Part shown: piece after piece, positions 39,030 to 48,337 of the stretch | Numbering within the stretch: position 1 is the first letter of the stretch | How the letters are laid out: each line of letters opens with the position of its first letter | Assembly (NCBI GenBank): GCA_013335115.1 | Contig: JAAXWQ010000002.1 | Coordinates: 248,001-312,000, forward strand | Source: Chlorobiaceae bacterium | Lineage (GTDB): Bacteria > Bacteroidota > Chlorobiia > Chlorobiales > Chlorobiaceae | Reading direction: 5' to 3' | DNA: 64,000 nt | Program-made: the position numbers and the translations under genes | The notes under the pieces: model-generated | Seen by the model: only the letters and a program-made list of their open reading frames with translations | Databases searched by the model: none | What the model was told of the DNA's origin: nothing

Positions 39030-40232
39030 CGCCGCCGGCGGTGCCGCCTCCCTTTTCCTGAACTCGATGACCAGCCATTGCTCCTCATAGCCGGCACTGG
39101 CGACCCTCATGCCGGCCAGGAAGGTCGGTAGCACCACCCCTTTCTGGTAGTTGCCGATCCTGATGGTCATCGAGTCGCCGATCTGCGTGACGTTCGCCTC
39201 CATGCGGTTGTCCGACACGAACGGCAGCCGCAGCTTCATCAGGTAGTGCCCTTCGCCGGCCTTGCTGATCTCGACATGTTCCTCGTGGTAGAAGATGTCG
39301 AGGGGGTTCCGCCCGCCGTACAGCGTCTCGCCGACCTTGGCGAGCATCTCCAGGCCGAGCACCTCGGTGCGGAACAGCGGTACCTTAATGATCGGGATCG
39401 GTGCGAACGAGGTTTCGATCTGCTCGATATACTTCTTCTGGATCTCCTTCCAGCCGGCGAAATACTCGCCGTCCACCTCATCCATGTAGACCCGGTTGAT
39501 GACGACCTGGTCGACGGTGATGTTGTAGAGGTTCAGGTAGGTCAGCGCCCGCATCGACTCCTTGATCACCATCTTCTCAGGGTTCATGACCAGCCGTACC
39601 GTCGTTTTCGATCCGTCCGAAAGTAGCTCGATGATTCCTTCAATCGACGAGAAAAGGTGGTCCACCTGGTCGTATACCTCGGTTTCGGGCACGAAATCGT
39701 GCAGCCGGCCGATCCGTTTCGAGAGCGGACGGATCACCGGCTTGACCACATACTTTTCAAGGTTGCGCATCAGCTTGAGCATCCAGCCGAAGGTCTCCGG
39801 GATGGAGAGCAGGCGAAGCGTTTCGCCCGTGGGGGCACAGTCGACCACCAGCAGGTCATACGCATTCGACTCGTTGTAGCGCTTGATATAGGAGAGCGAG
39901 AAGAGTTCCTCCATGCCTGGAAGCACCCCCATCTCCTCGACGTAGATGCCCTGGATGCCCTGCATCTCCATCAAGTGTGCGAAGTGCTCGCGCACGATCT
40001 CCCAGTTGAGCGACAGGTCGCCGTAGACGCTCACCTCCTGGCCCCAGAGGTTCTCGGCGATCTTTACCGGAGAGGGCCCCAGGGCGATATCGAAGGAGTC
40101 CCCCAGGCTGTGTGCCGGGTCGGTCGAGATCACCAGCGTCCGGTACCCCATGGCTGCGGCCCTGACTGCCGTAGCCGCCGCAATGGAGGTCTTGCCCACG
40201 CCCCCCTTGCCCGTGAACACGATGTTCCTCAT
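39024..40232 (-). CDS. ArsA/Get3-like anion-transporting ATPase
   Basis: 402 residues. The N-terminal ATPase has the deviant Walker [26 protein letters not shown] with its signature lysine, [17 protein letters not shown] (switch I), and [22 protein letters not shown] (switch II). The C-terminal 80 residues form an alpha-crystallin-like Hsp20 domain ([47 protein letters not shown]), as in bacterial ArsA-family proteins of phototrophs. Bona fide arsenite pumping is unlikely: no arsB nearby and only one ATPase domain. Handling of membrane or tail-anchored clients is inferred from Get3. An ATG at 40313 would add 27 non-conserved residues. Confidence 0.88.
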   Translation of the reverse strand: MRNIVFTGKGGVGKTSIAAATAVRAAAMGYRTLVISTDPAHSLGDSFDIALGPSPVKIAENLWGQEVSVYGDLSLNWEIVREHFAHLMEMQGIQGIYVEEMGVLPGMEELFSLSYIKRYNESNAYDLLVVDCAPTGETLRLLSIPETFGWMLKLMRNLEKYVVKPVIRPLSKRIGRLHDFVPETEVYDQVDHLFSSIEGIIELLSDGSKTTVRLVMNPEKMVIKESMRALTYLNLYNITVDQVVINRVYMDEVDGEYFAGWKEIQKKYIEQIETSFAPIPIIKVPLFRTEVLGLEMLAKVGETLYGGRNPLDIFYHEEHVEISKAGEGHYLMKLRLPFVSDNRMEANVTQIGDSMTIRIGNYQKGVVLPTFLAGMRVASAGYEEQWLVIEFRKREAAPPAAS

Positions 40233-40577
40233 GATGCCTCCTGACGGGGGGATGGTTGCATTCGATGTCGCAACTACCTGATTCCTAACCGACAGGGCAG
40301 CCTGATAATTCATCAGCCGGCAAGTTCGGACCCGCTCATTTTTTTATAAAATTTATACGTGCACCTGTTGCTTTATTATGGGCTTATGCTTAAAATTATG
40401 AAGAGCCGATTTTTCTCCATGTACGGGTCATCCCTTACATGGACCGGCCATGCGGGCTCGCTCTCCCATTTTCTTCCCTTTTTTCCTTAACAGGCAATCC
40501 CGTCGTGTGCAGTTGCCGGCGTCCAGGACCGCAACTGAAAGAGTGCCAGTATTAACAATTGAAAACCCTGATTCCTT
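40233..40577. other. Divergent regulatory region between ArsA-like gene and sulfide:quinone reductase gene
   Basis: 345 bp with no coding potential seen. AT-rich stretches at 40340-40400 are probable promoter material. A two-stem structure is possible: GAGCC/GGCTC (40403-40407 with 40455-40459) enclosing a 7-bp stem (40417-40423 with 40436-40442). It would lie in the leader of the sulfide:quinone reductase mRNA. No known riboswitch recognised. Confidence 0.4.
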
Positions 40578-42035
40578 ATGGCAAAGGTCGTCGTCTTAGG
40601 GGCCGGTGTTGCAGGCCATACCTGTGCCTCGTTTCTCAAGAAGAAACTGGGCAAGCATCATGAGGTCGTCGTTGTCAGCCCGAACAGCTACTACCAGTGG
40701 ATTCCGTCGAACATCTGGGTCGGTGTCGGACAGATGACCATCGATCAAGTCCGCTTCAAGCTACAGAAAGTCTATGACCGCTGGGGCATCGTCTTCAAGC
40801 AGGCAAAGGCCGTTTCCATCCATCCGGAAGGAGGCAGCGGGTACGAAAGAGGTTATGTCACCATTGAATACACCGACGAGCAGCACGCCGGGCAGACCGA
40901 GATTGTCGATTACGACTACCTCGTCAACGCCACAGGCCCCAAGCTGAACTTCGAGGCAACCGAGGGGCTCGGGCCCGACAAGAACAGCCTCTCAGTCTGC
41001 ACCTACAGCCACGCCGCACACGCATGGGGAAAGCTGCAGGAGAGCATCGCGAAGATGCAGGCCGGACAGAAGCAGCACTTCGTCATCGGTACCGGCCATG
41101 CCATGGCCACCTGCCAGGGTGCGGCCTTCGAGTATATCCTGAACGTCGCCTACGAGATATCCAAGCTCGGCCTGAGCAAGATGGCCCAGATTACCTGGAT
41201 TTCGAACGAGTACGAACTCGGCGACTTCGGCATGGCCGGCGCCTTCATCAAGCGCGGAGGCTACATCACCCCGACCAAGGTCTTCACCGAATCGCTCCTG
41301 GCCGAGTATGGCATCAACTGGATCCGCCGAGCCGGCGTCTACAAGGTCGAACCTGGAGTTGTCCATTACGAGAACCTTGACGGCGAGATGAAGACCGAGC
41401 AGTTTGATTTCGCCATGCTGATCCCCTCGTTCTCCGGAGTCGGCATGACCGCCTTCGACAAGGGCGGCGCTGACATCACCGACCAGATGTTCCTTCCGAA
41501 CAAGTTCATGAAAGTCGATGCGAACTACAACGCCAAGCCTTTCGACGAGTGGTCCGCCGACGACTGGCCCACGATCTACCAGGCACCGAAGTACGACAAT
41601 ATCTACGCCGCGGGAATCGCCTTCGCGCCGCCGCATCCGATCTCCAAGCCCCAGGCGAGCCCCAACGGGCGCCAGATCTTCCCGACACCGCCTCGTACCG
41701 GCATGCCGTCCGGCGTTATCGGCAAGATCGTCGCACTCAACATCGCCGAACAGATCAAGGGCGGCCACAAGGAGCATCACCACAAGGCCTCGATGGCTCG
41801 AATGGGCGCTGCCTGCATCGTTTCCGGCGGCTTCGGATCCTTCGACGGGCTGGGTGCCTCGATGACCATCTTCCCGATCGTGCCCGACTGGGAGAAATAC
41901 CCCGAATGGGGCCGCGACATGACCTATTCTGTCGGCGAAGCAGGCCTTGCAGGCCATTGGCTGAAGTTCATCCTGCACTACCTCTTCTTCCACAAGGCAA
42001 AAGGGTATCCGTTCTGGTACCTGATTCCCGAGTAA
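40578..42035 (+). CDS. sqr: Sulfide:quinone oxidoreductase
   Basis: Oxidises sulfide and reduces the quinone pool at the membrane. 485 residues: N-terminal FAD motif VVVLGAGVAGHTCASFL, YLVNATGPKLNFEA, the three redox-active cysteines expected in this family at Cys141 (SVCTYSHAAHAW), Cys179 (MATCQGAAFEYI) and Cys413 (AACIVS), and the second FAD contact YAAGIAFAPPHP. The C-terminus (GHWLKFILHYLFFHKAKGYPFW) is amphipathic and fits membrane association. It looks closest to the longer, green-sulfur-bacterial types, perhaps SqrD; the subtype was not checked. A 52-codon gene follows 48 bp later before a terminator. Confidence 0.9.
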   Translation: MAKVVVLGAGVAGHTCASFLKKKLGKHHEVVVVSPNSYYQWIPSNIWVGVGQMTIDQVRFKLQKVYDRWGIVFKQAKAVSIHPEGGSGYERGYVTIEYTDEQHAGQTEIVDYDYLVNATGPKLNFEATEGLGPDKNSLSVCTYSHAAHAWGKLQESIAKMQAGQKQHFVIGTGHAMATCQGAAFEYILNVAYEISKLGLSKMAQITWISNEYELGDFGMAGAFIKRGGYITPTKVFTESLLAEYGINWIRRAGVYKVEPGVVHYENLDGEMKTEQFDFAMLIPSFSGVGMTAFDKGGADITDQMFLPNKFMKVDANYNAKPFDEWSADDWPTIYQAPKYDNIYAAGIAFAPPHPISKPQASPNGRQIFPTPPRTGMPSGVIGKIVALNIAEQIKGGHKEHHHKASMARMGAACIVSGGFGSFDGLGASMTIFPIVPDWEKYPEWGRDMTYSVGEAGLAGHWLKFILHYLFFHKAKGYPFWYLIPE

Positions 42036-42083
42036 GCAGCAACCGGATCCAAGACACTGATTTCAAACTAAAACTCATGACCA

Positions 42084-42242
42084 ATGGGTAACTACAAGAT
42101 CAAGGCGTACTACGACGAAGCCTATCCCCCGGTACCGGATTCAGCCACGCTCTTCTGGCGCAAGTTCGTGCCGTGGCAGATCATCCGGTTCTTCATCCTG
42201 AACTTCAAGATGATCCGCATCGTCGCCGGCGGCCACTCCTGA
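42084..42242 (+). CDS. Small conserved-looking protein downstream of sqr (52 residues)
   Basis: Begins MGNYKIKAYYDEAYPPVPDS and continues with a hydrophobic, amphipathic half (FWRKFVPWQIIRFFILNF, then KMIRIVAGGHS). It is too short to be found by length filters, but the codon choice matches sqr (CTC, ATC, AAG, GCC), and it lies between the sqr stop and a clear terminator. The second half resembles a membrane-surface helix, much like the sqr C-terminus. I do not recognise the family. It could anchor or modulate the sulfide:quinone reductase. Confidence 0.7.
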   Translation: MGNYKIKAYYDEAYPPVPDSATLFWRKFVPWQIIRFFILNFKMIRIVAGGHS

Positions 42243-42279
42243 TTCGATCCAGGGAGCTCCTGCCCGCCATCAACGCAAC

Positions 42280-42315
42280 ACAAAAAGGCTAACCTTCACC
42301 GGATAGCCTTTTTGT
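42280..42315 (+). terminator. Intrinsic terminator after sqr and its small gene
   Basis: 12-bp stem (42280-42291 with 42304-42315) with A5/T5 next to GGCTA/TAGCC, 12-nt loop, 37 bp after the small gene. Confidence 0.88.
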
Positions 42316-42338
42316 TGTTCAGTCCTTCGCGAATATCT

Positions 42339-42355
42339 GGGGACGTTCCTGACTG
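42339..42355 (+). repeat. Left inverted repeat of the transposase unit
   Basis: GGGGACGTTCCTGACTG, exact inverse of 43421-43437. Confidence 0.9.
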
Positions 42356-42429
42356 GTTGTATTAATCAGTTAGGAATTGCTAAATTTCAATAGCAAGTTG
42401 TTACAGGCTGTTACAGCATCAGCAATTCA

Positions 42430-43410
42430 ATGAACACTACCATGCCGAGAGGACCAAGGCTTGATGCGCCGGGCGCACTCCATCATGTGATGGTGCGAGG
42501 AATTGAGGGAAGCCCGATCATAACGGACGATGATGACCGCAATCTGTTTCTGCGGCGTATGGGCATGGCGGCGACTGGCACCGGGACAACCATCTTTGCG
42601 TGGGCGTTGATGACGAATCATGCACATTTGCTTTTGCGAAGTGGTGCGGCAGGGTTGTCGACATTCATGCGTAAATTTCTTACAGGATATGCGTCGCTCT
42701 ATAATCGGCGCCATCAACGCCAGGGCCATCTATTTCAGAACCGGTACAAATCGGTTCTCTGCGAAGAGGATGCGTATTTCCTTAAACTTGTCAGCTACAT
42801 ACACCTGAATCCATTCAGGGCGGGGCTGGTTGGATCGCTGGATGAGCTGAGTGGTTATCCTTGGAGCGGTCATGCTTCATTGATCAATGGTACGGAAGCC
42901 GACTGGCAGGATCGTGATTATGTGCTTGGACATTTTGGTGACCGTGAGGGGAGCGCACTGAAAGCCTATCTGGCGTTTGTCAGCGAGCAGATGAAGCTTG
43001 GCAAGCAGGATGAACTGTCCGGTGGTGGTTTGATCCGTTCAGCCGGCGGATGGTCAGAGGTGCTTTCTTTGAGGCAACGCGGAGAGTTGCAGTTCAGTGA
43101 CCAGCGGATTTTAGGAAGCGGAGATTTTGTTGAGGAGGCTCTCAAAGCGGCGGATGAAATTATAAAATCAAGGGTTACGGTATTATCGGGTAAAACGGAG
43201 GCATTCCGGGATCTTGATCGAATGTGCAAGGATGCAGGGGTTTCCGTGACCGTGCTACAGTCGGGAAGTCGACGCCGGGGGTATTCGGAAATTCGAAAAG
43301 TGCTTGTCAGGGAGTTTGTGATGGAAAGAGGGTTGACGTTGGCTGAAACGGCAAGGCTGCTTGGAATATCGGCATCTGCGGTGAATCAGATTCTTCGGCG
43401 GATTGCGTGA
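42430..43410 (+). CDS. REP-associated tyrosine transposase-like protein (Y1/HUH family)
   Basis: 326 residues. N-terminal Y1 transposase domain: RGPRLDAPGALHHVMVRGIEGSPI, the HUH pair in FAWALMTNHAHLLLR (His64, His66), and a downstream Tyr in FMRKFLTGYASLYNRRHQRQGHLFQNRYKS (Tyr87 or Tyr91 is the likely nucleophile), then YIHLNPFRAGLV. The C-terminal region adds a helix-turn-helix (EIRKVLVREFVMERGLTLAETARLLGISASAVNQILRR) like the DnaA C-terminal fold found in this transposase subgroup. Full length and apparently intact. Codon use is more AT-rich and less biased than its neighbours, which suggests acquisition. Confidence 0.88.
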   Translation: MNTTMPRGPRLDAPGALHHVMVRGIEGSPIITDDDDRNLFLRRMGMAATGTGTTIFAWALMTNHAHLLLRSGAAGLSTFMRKFLTGYASLYNRRHQRQGHLFQNRYKSVLCEEDAYFLKLVSYIHLNPFRAGLVGSLDELSGYPWSGHASLINGTEADWQDRDYVLGHFGDREGSALKAYLAFVSEQMKLGKQDELSGGGLIRSAGGWSEVLSLRQRGELQFSDQRILGSGDFVEEALKAADEIIKSRVTVLSGKTEAFRDLDRMCKDAGVSVTVLQSGSRRRGYSEIRKVLVREFVMERGLTLAETARLLGISASAVNQILRRIA

Positions 43411-43420
43411 TATGTGTGTT

Positions 43421-43437
43421 CAGTCAGGAACGTCCCC
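43421..43437 (-). repeat. Right inverted repeat of the transposase unit
   Basis: Exact reverse complement of 42339-42355; begins 10 bp after the transposase stop. Confidence 0.9.
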
Positions 43438-43478
43438 TAGGAGGGAATGCCCGTGCGGGAGCGGCCTGAAGATATGTT

Positions 43479-43994
43479 TTACAGAAACTCTACGACTTCG
43501 TCGAACGGCTTGCGGGACTTGGGACGGGTTTCGGCGTCAGGTGAGGCGTAGCCGAGGGGGGTGAGGGCGAAGACCTCTTCGTCGGGGGTGAGGTTGAGCA
43601 CTTTTTGCAGGAGGACGGGGTCGAAGGCCGATATCCAGCAGGTGGCGACGCCTTCCGACTGGGCGGCGAGCACGATGTGGTCCATGGCGATGGCCAGGTC
43701 GGTTTCGAGGGAGTTCCAGCTGTCGGAGTCGCGGACCCAGGCGGCGTTGCGGTCGCCTTTGACGATAAGGATCACCGGGGCCTGCCGGAACCACTCGCGG
43801 CCGTAGCAGGGGCGGACGGTGTCGAGCATCCCGGGGGACCGGACAATGAGGAACTTCCACGGCTGGAGGTTCTTGGCCGATGGGGCGAGCCGTCCGGCGT
43901 CGAGGATTCGGGTGAGCACTTCCATGGGGAGCGGCCTGGACGGGTCGTATCCCCTGACGCTTTTGCGCGATGCGACGAGCTGGTGGAAGTCCAT
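43479..43994 (-). CDS. Nitroreductase family protein
   Basis: 171 residues with the FMN-binding nitroreductase fold: FHQLVASRKSVRGYDPSRPLPMEVLTRILDAGRLAPSAKNLQPWKFLIV, then DLAIAMDHIVLAAQSEGVATCWISAFDPVLLQKVLNLTPDEEVFALTPLGY. Acts as an NAD(P)H-dependent reductase; the physiological acceptor is unknown. A GGAGG lies 9 bases before ATG 43994. The ATG at 44000 (overlapping the channel gene stop as ATGA) is only 3 bases after it, so 43994 was chosen. Translationally coupled to the K+ channel gene. Confidence 0.87.
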   Translation of the reverse strand: MDFHQLVASRKSVRGYDPSRPLPMEVLTRILDAGRLAPSAKNLQPWKFLIVRSPGMLDTVRPCYGREWFRQAPVILIVKGDRNAAWVRDSDSWNSLETDLAIAMDHIVLAAQSEGVATCWISAFDPVLLQKVLNLTPDEEVFALTPLGYASPDAETRPKSRKPFDEVVEFL

Positions 43995-43996
43995 GG

Positions 43997-45022
43997 TCAT
44001 TTTCCTCCCTGGGCGAGGCTGTTGAGGATTTCCAGGTCGCCGCCACGGCCGATGGCGATGATGGTGCCGTTCTTCTGGATGATCTCTGCCGGCCTGGGGG
44101 TGGTGTGCAGCTCGCCGCCGGGGAGCTTGTAGCCGACGACGTTGATCCTGTGGTTGTTGTAGAGGTCCACCTCCTGGAAGGATTTGCCGATGAGCGGCGA
44201 GGTCTCGCTGATGAGGAACTGGGCGATCCTGAGGTTGAGGTTGCTGGCGTCGCTGAGCTCGTCGAGGTACTCTTCGAGCTCGGGTTCGATCAGGAGGTTC
44301 GCCATCCGCTTGCCGGCCGACCGGTAGAGCATGACCACTTTTTCGGCGCCTGCCCGGAGCAGCTTGCTTTCGGACTCTTCGCAGTCTGCCCTGGCGACGA
44401 TGTGCAGGTCGGGCTTGAGGTTCTTTGCGGTGAGCACGATGAAGACGTTCTCGGCGTCGGTGCCTGCGGCCGCGATGAGCCCGTTGGCCCGGTGGAGCCC
44501 GGCGTCGACCAGCACGCTCTCGTCTGCGGCGTTGCCCTTGATGGCGAGGTCGCCGTTGTCTCGTGCCCTGAGTACCGGCTCGATGGTGTTGTCGATGACG
44601 ACGAAGGGGATGCCTTTCGCCTTGAGTTCCTCGGCCACGTTGCCGCCGAGGCGGCCGTAGCCGCAAACGATGAAATGGTCGTTGAGCTTCCGGAGCATGC
44701 GTTGGTTGAGTTGTTGTTCCCAGTGCGCTCGCCACTCGCCCGAGAGGAGGAAGACGGCGACGTTGGTCAGGGTGAAGAAAAAGATGCCGGTGCCCCCCAT
44801 GATCAGGAGGATGGTGAACAGCTTGCCGGCGTCGCTGAGCGGGTGGACTTCGCTGAATCCGACCGTCGCCACGGTGATGACCGTCATGTAGACGGCGTTG
44901 AGCGGCGACATCTGCTCGATGATCATGTAGCCTGCCGTGCCGGTCGCGAGCAGGAGCGCCACGCTGATGATCGAGAGCGAGAAGATCCTGATGGCGGAGA
45001 GCTGTTGCGGGTCCTTGGTCAA
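43997..45022 (-). CDS. Two-TM potassium channel with RCK domains (MthK-like)
   Basis: 341 residues: two membrane helices flanking a pore loop with selectivity filter TVATVGFSEV (TVGF at 53-56), then an RCK_N Rossmann domain (HFIVCGYGRLGGNVAEELKAKGIPFVVIDN near 115) and an RCK_C/TrkA_C domain near 255-335 (TSPLIGKSFQEVDLYNNHRINVVGYK). The GYGRLGG motif binds nucleotide. Acts as a ligand-gated K+ channel in the cytoplasmic membrane. The filter TVGF rather than TVGY is a known variant. Its stop overlaps the nitroreductase start region. Confidence 0.9.
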   Translation of the reverse strand: MTKDPQQLSAIRIFSLSIISVALLLATGTAGYMIIEQMSPLNAVYMTVITVATVGFSEVHPLSDAGKLFTILLIMGGTGIFFFTLTNVAVFLLSGEWRAHWEQQLNQRMLRKLNDHFIVCGYGRLGGNVAEELKAKGIPFVVIDNTIEPVLRARDNGDLAIKGNAADESVLVDAGLHRANGLIAAAGTDAENVFIVLTAKNLKPDLHIVARADCEESESKLLRAGAEKVVMLYRSAGKRMANLLIEPELEEYLDELSDASNLNLRIAQFLISETSPLIGKSFQEVDLYNNHRINVVGYKLPGGELHTTPRPAEIIQKNGTIIAIGRGGDLEILNSLAQGGK

Positions 45023-45052
45023 TGGGCGATGGTCATGATGGTTGGGGATGTG

Positions 45053-45664
45053 TCACACCGGGCGGACTGTCCCGAAATCGTTCGAGATGCTCTGGAACAT
45101 CTTGTTGGTGGCCGTCTGCATGATGAACGACATGCCGGCGTTGGTCATGGAGCGGATGATCTGTTCCGGGATGATGCGGAACGCCGGGTAGAGGATGAAC
45201 TTTACGTCGATCTTCAGGTCGAAGTCGACCATGGTCTTTGCTTCCTCAAGGGGCGTGAACAGCATGTCGGCGGTGGCCTTGCCTTCGAACTTGTAGTTCT
45301 GGGGGTCTTCTGCCGATTCACCGACAGGGTGGTGGCGCCAGGTGATCTTCCTTCCGACCGTGTACTGGCTGATCATCTCGTCAGTCAGCTTCTCGATGCC
45401 GATGCCGGCGATGTCCGGCGGGACTTCCAGCAGCAGTTCGTCATCCTGCCTGACGTTGAAGATTACATCGAAAGGGTTCTTCTGCGGGTCGGTTACCCGG
45501 AACAGCCAGCGGTACGCGTTCTCGTCTCCGAGTGCTTCGACACTGTGGCAGAACGGGTTGAACCCGAGGATTTTCTTCTGGTCAGACAGGTACCTGACGG
45601 TCCTTTCGAAATCGCCGTGGAATATCCATTGACCTCGGCTTTTGCCGGTGGCTTCCATTTCCAT
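45053..45664 (-). CDS. SRPBCC-like protein, possibly DUF1997 family
   Basis: 203 residues, no membrane helix or signal peptide. Layout resembles the DUF1997/SRPBCC lipid-binding fold: [43 protein letters not shown], then [34 protein letters not shown], and a long C-terminal helix [30 protein letters not shown]1997 is known to me from cyanobacteria, plants and green sulfur bacteria, without a firm function. The assignment is from pattern memory and weak. It lies 30 bp upstream of the channel gene on the same strand. Confidence 0.5.
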   Translation of the reverse strand: MEMEATGKSRGQWIFHGDFERTVRYLSDQKKILGFNPFCHSVEALGDENAYRWLFRVTDPQKNPFDVIFNVRQDDELLLEVPPDIAGIGIEKLTDEMISQYTVGRKITWRHHPVGESAEDPQNYKFEGKATADMLFTPLEEAKTMVDFDLKIDVKFILYPAFRIIPEQIIRSMTNAGMSFIMQTATNKMFQSISNDFGTVRPV

Positions 45665-45783
45665 GTTCGCATTCCCTCCGGATCGTCCGGCTGCCGTGGC
45701 GCCGGATGCTTGTGGTGTCGATTAAAAAAATATACGCACTACCGGGTAAAAAGCATGGCTTGAGGATCGAAACCGGAGCGGGT

Positions 45784-46857
45784 TCAGGTGGTTTCGGCCT
45801 GCAGTCGTTCGGCCTGGTCGTGCAGCCTGAGTGCTTCGATGACGCCGTCGAGTTCGCCCTGCATGATCTGCGGGAGGGCGTGGCTCGTGTAGCCGATGCG
45901 ATGGTCCGTAACCCTCGACTGGGGGAAGTTGTAGGTCCTGATCTTTGCACTGCGGTCGCCGGTGGTGACCATCGATCGTCGCAGGTCGGCGCGCTGCTTC
46001 TGCTGTTCGGCGAGCTGGATGTCGTAGAGCTTCGAGCGCAGCATCTTCATGGCCCGCTCACGGTTCTGGAGCTGGGAGCGCTCCTCCTGGCAGGCGACCA
46101 CGATGCCGCTGGGCATGTGGGTGATCCTGACGGCGGTCTCGACCTTGTTGACGTTCTGGCCTCCTTTGCCTCCGCTGCGGAAGGTGTCGACGTGGAGGTC
46201 GTCCTTGCGGATTTCCACGTCGACCTCTTCGGCTTCGGGCAGCACGGCGACGCTGGCGGCCGAGGTGTGGATGCGCCCCTGGGTTTCGGTGTCGGGCACG
46301 CGCTGTACGCGGTGTACGCCGCTCTCGAACTTGAGGGTTCCGTAGACGTCGTTGCCGCTGATTTCGAGCACGGCCTCCTTGAGGCTGCCGGGCACCGAGC
46401 CTTCATTGGCGTCAAGGAGCTGGCAGCGCCACCCCAGCCGTTCAGCATAGCGCTGGTACATGCGCATGAGATCGGCCGCGAACAGCCCGGCTTCGTCGCC
46501 GCCGGTGCCGGCACGGATCTCCATGATGATGTTGCGCGAGTCGGCTTCCTCCCTGGGCAGCAGCAGCACCTTCAACTCCTGTTCGAGCTGCGGCAGCCGT
46601 TCCTGCAGTTCGTCGACCTCGGCTTGCGCGAGTTCCTTCATCCCGGGGTCCTGCTCGCCCTTCAGCATCTGCAGGGCCTCCTCGAGCTGCCGCTTTACCC
46701 TGGACCATGCATCGTAACCCAGCACGATCTCCTTCAGCGCGCTGTACTCTTTGTTCAGCTTCCTGAACCGGGCCTGATCGGAGGCCGCCTCGGGGTCGGA
46801 GAGCTGCTGCTCGAGGTTCAGGTACTTGTCCTTGAGGGACTGAAGCTTGTCAAACAT
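45784..46857 (-). CDS. prfA: Peptide chain release factor 1
   Basis: Recognises UAA and UAG and triggers peptide release. 357 residues: coiled N-terminal domain, domain 2 with [25 protein letters not shown] (the PxT anticodon motif as PDT), the catalytic GGQ in [26 protein letters not shown] near 232, and the RF1-specific [20 protein letters not shown]. The RF1/RF2 choice rests on this last segment and on the PxT motif. It follows the site-2 protease gene by 21 bp in the same direction. Confidence 0.95.
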   Translation of the reverse strand: MFDKLQSLKDKYLNLEQQLSDPEAASDQARFRKLNKEYSALKEIVLGYDAWSRVKRQLEEALQMLKGEQDPGMKELAQAEVDELQERLPQLEQELKVLLLPREEADSRNIIMEIRAGTGGDEAGLFAADLMRMYQRYAERLGWRCQLLDANEGSVPGSLKEAVLEISGNDVYGTLKFESGVHRVQRVPDTETQGRIHTSAASVAVLPEAEEVDVEIRKDDLHVDTFRSGGKGGQNVNKVETAVRITHMPSGIVVACQEERSQLQNRERAMKMLRSKLYDIQLAEQQKQRADLRRSMVTTGDRSAKIRTYNFPQSRVTDHRIGYTSHALPQIMQGELDGVIEALRLHDQAERLQAETT

Positions 46858-46878
46858 GGTCGTTCGTTCTTCCGGGCC

Positions 46879-48240
46879 TCATTTGTTGATGATGTCGTTG
46901 ATCATGAAGAAGGCGAACATCGCCAGCAGGATGGCCATGCCGACCTGCTGGATGCGCATCTTGACCTCGAATGGGAGCTCCCGGCCGATAATCCCTTCGA
47001 TGGCGTTGATCACGAACTGGCCGCCATCCAGCGCCGGTATGGGCAGGATGTTGATGACGGCAAGCGAGATGGAGAGCACCGCGACGAAATAGAGGAAGCT
47101 GATTGGGCCCTGGCTGGCGCTCTGGTTGGCCATGCGGGCGATCTTGATCGGGCCGCCGACCGACTTGCGGATGTCCTCCTGGCCGGAGAAGAGCTTCGTA
47201 AAGCCCTGGATGGTCATGGTGGTCGTCTTCCAGGTCTGTTTCAGGCCGCTGGACACCGATTCGACCGCTCCGAGCTTGCGGCGCTCCGTGGCGATGGTTT
47301 GCTTGAGCGAGATGCCGATCTTTCCGGTTTTGTTCGGTACGACTTCGGTGGTGACGCTCTGGCCCTGGTTTCGGATCAGCTCCGCCGTGAGCGGTCCGGC
47401 GACTGGAGAGGGCAGCTGCATCCAGGTGACGGCGAGCTTCCGCCCCTTGCTTTTCGAGATGATGCCGACCACTTCCGTCCAGTCGATGACGGGTTTGCCG
47501 TCGATCGCGGTGATGAGTGCGCCGCTCCTGATGCCGGCTTTTGATGCGGGTTCCCCTGCGAGCACCTGGTCGACGATCGGGGGCATGACCGGCCTGATGC
47601 CGATCGACTGATCCTCATTGACCCTGGTCAGGATGTCCGCCGGCGCTTTCAGCGTAACGATGTTCCCGTTGTGCTCGACGGTGTACTGCAACCCCTTCAC
47701 GGTGAGCTGCTCAGGATCGATGGCCTCTTCCCAGTAGGTGAGCCGGTATCCGTTGACTGCAACCAGCCGGTCGCCGGTGGCCAGGCCCATGCTGGCGAAG
47801 ACCGATCCCTGTTCGACGAATGCGGGAGCGGTGACCGGTGTGCGTGATTCTCCGAAGATGGCCGTGATGCCGATGAATACGGCTGCGGCGAGCACCATGT
47901 TCATGCCGACGCCACCGGCGAGGACGATGAGGCGCTGCCAGGCGGGCTTGGCCCTGAACTCCCATGGCTGGGGGGGGGTGGCGGAGAAATTGGTGTCGAG
48001 GCTTTCATCCACCATGCCGGCGATCTTGACGTATCCTCCGACCGGGAATGCCCCGATGCCGTATTCGGTGTCGCCGATCTGCTTCTTCCAGAGCTTGATG
48101 CCGAAGAAGTCGAAACCGATGAAGAACCTGTCGACCCTCATGCCGAAGATCCGCGCCGTGATAAAGTGGCCGAATTCATGTGCCGTCACCAGGATGAAGA
48201 TGGCGACGATGAAATAGAAAATGGTGTTGATGAGGTCCAT
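46879..48240 (-). CDS. rseP: Site-2 zinc metalloprotease, RseP family
   Basis: Intramembrane protease that cleaves anti-sigma factors or signal peptide remnants. 453 residues: first membrane helix with the zinc motif [16 protein letters not shown] (HEFGH at 21-25), two PDZ domains ([20 protein letters not shown] and [22 protein letters not shown]), and the second active-site helix [20 protein letters not shown], which provides the metal-binding Asp. Lies between dxr and prfA on the same strand; the dxr-rseP order is common in bacteria. Confidence 0.95.
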   Translation of the reverse strand: MDLINTIFYFIVAIFILVTAHEFGHFITARIFGMRVDRFFIGFDFFGIKLWKKQIGDTEYGIGAFPVGGYVKIAGMVDESLDTNFSATPPQPWEFRAKPAWQRLIVLAGGVGMNMVLAAAVFIGITAIFGESRTPVTAPAFVEQGSVFASMGLATGDRLVAVNGYRLTYWEEAIDPEQLTVKGLQYTVEHNGNIVTLKAPADILTRVNEDQSIGIRPVMPPIVDQVLAGEPASKAGIRSGALITAIDGKPVIDWTEVVGIISKSKGRKLAVTWMQLPSPVAGPLTAELIRNQGQSVTTEVVPNKTGKIGISLKQTIATERRKLGAVESVSSGLKQTWKTTTMTIQGFTKLFSGQEDIRKSVGGPIKIARMANQSASQGPISFLYFVAVLSISLAVINILPIPALDGGQFVINAIEGIIGRELPFEVKMRIQQVGMAILLAMFAFFMINDIINK

Positions 48241-48337
48241 ATCGTTGCTTTTCCGGAAGCGCGGTCCCGACGTGTCGGGACGGCATCTTTATGTTAGATA
48301 AGAGTAATCATGGGGACGCGGCAATGCGTGGTCGGCT

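Larger units (their letters stand above)
42339..43437 (+). mobile_element. REP-associated-type transposase unit with inverted end repeats
   Basis: A single transposase gene between the 17-mer GGGGACGTTCCTGACTG (42339-42355) and its exact reverse complement (43421-43437). Inside the left end, TTGCTA/TAGCAA (42377-42382 with 42391-42396) can fold into a small hairpin, a form of site used by HUH transposases. The unit lies between the sqr terminator and the nitroreductase gene and interrupts nothing visible. Confidence 0.75.

Noticed and set aside
39024-40232. Arsenite efflux ATPase call
   Set aside because: Single ATPase domain, Hsp20-like C-terminus and no arsB or arsR nearby; Get3-like function is more plausible.
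40233-40577. Riboswitch in the sqr leader
   Set aside because: The stems found do not match any riboswitch class I know; kept only as a possible leader structure.
43970-45763. Antisense frame of 597 codons opposite the K+ channel and the SRPBCC-like gene
   Set aside because: Spans several real genes and shows shadow composition.
45706-47544. Antisense frame of 612 codons opposite prfA and the site-2 protease
   Set aside because: Both minus-strand genes are certain; the frame has no domain.
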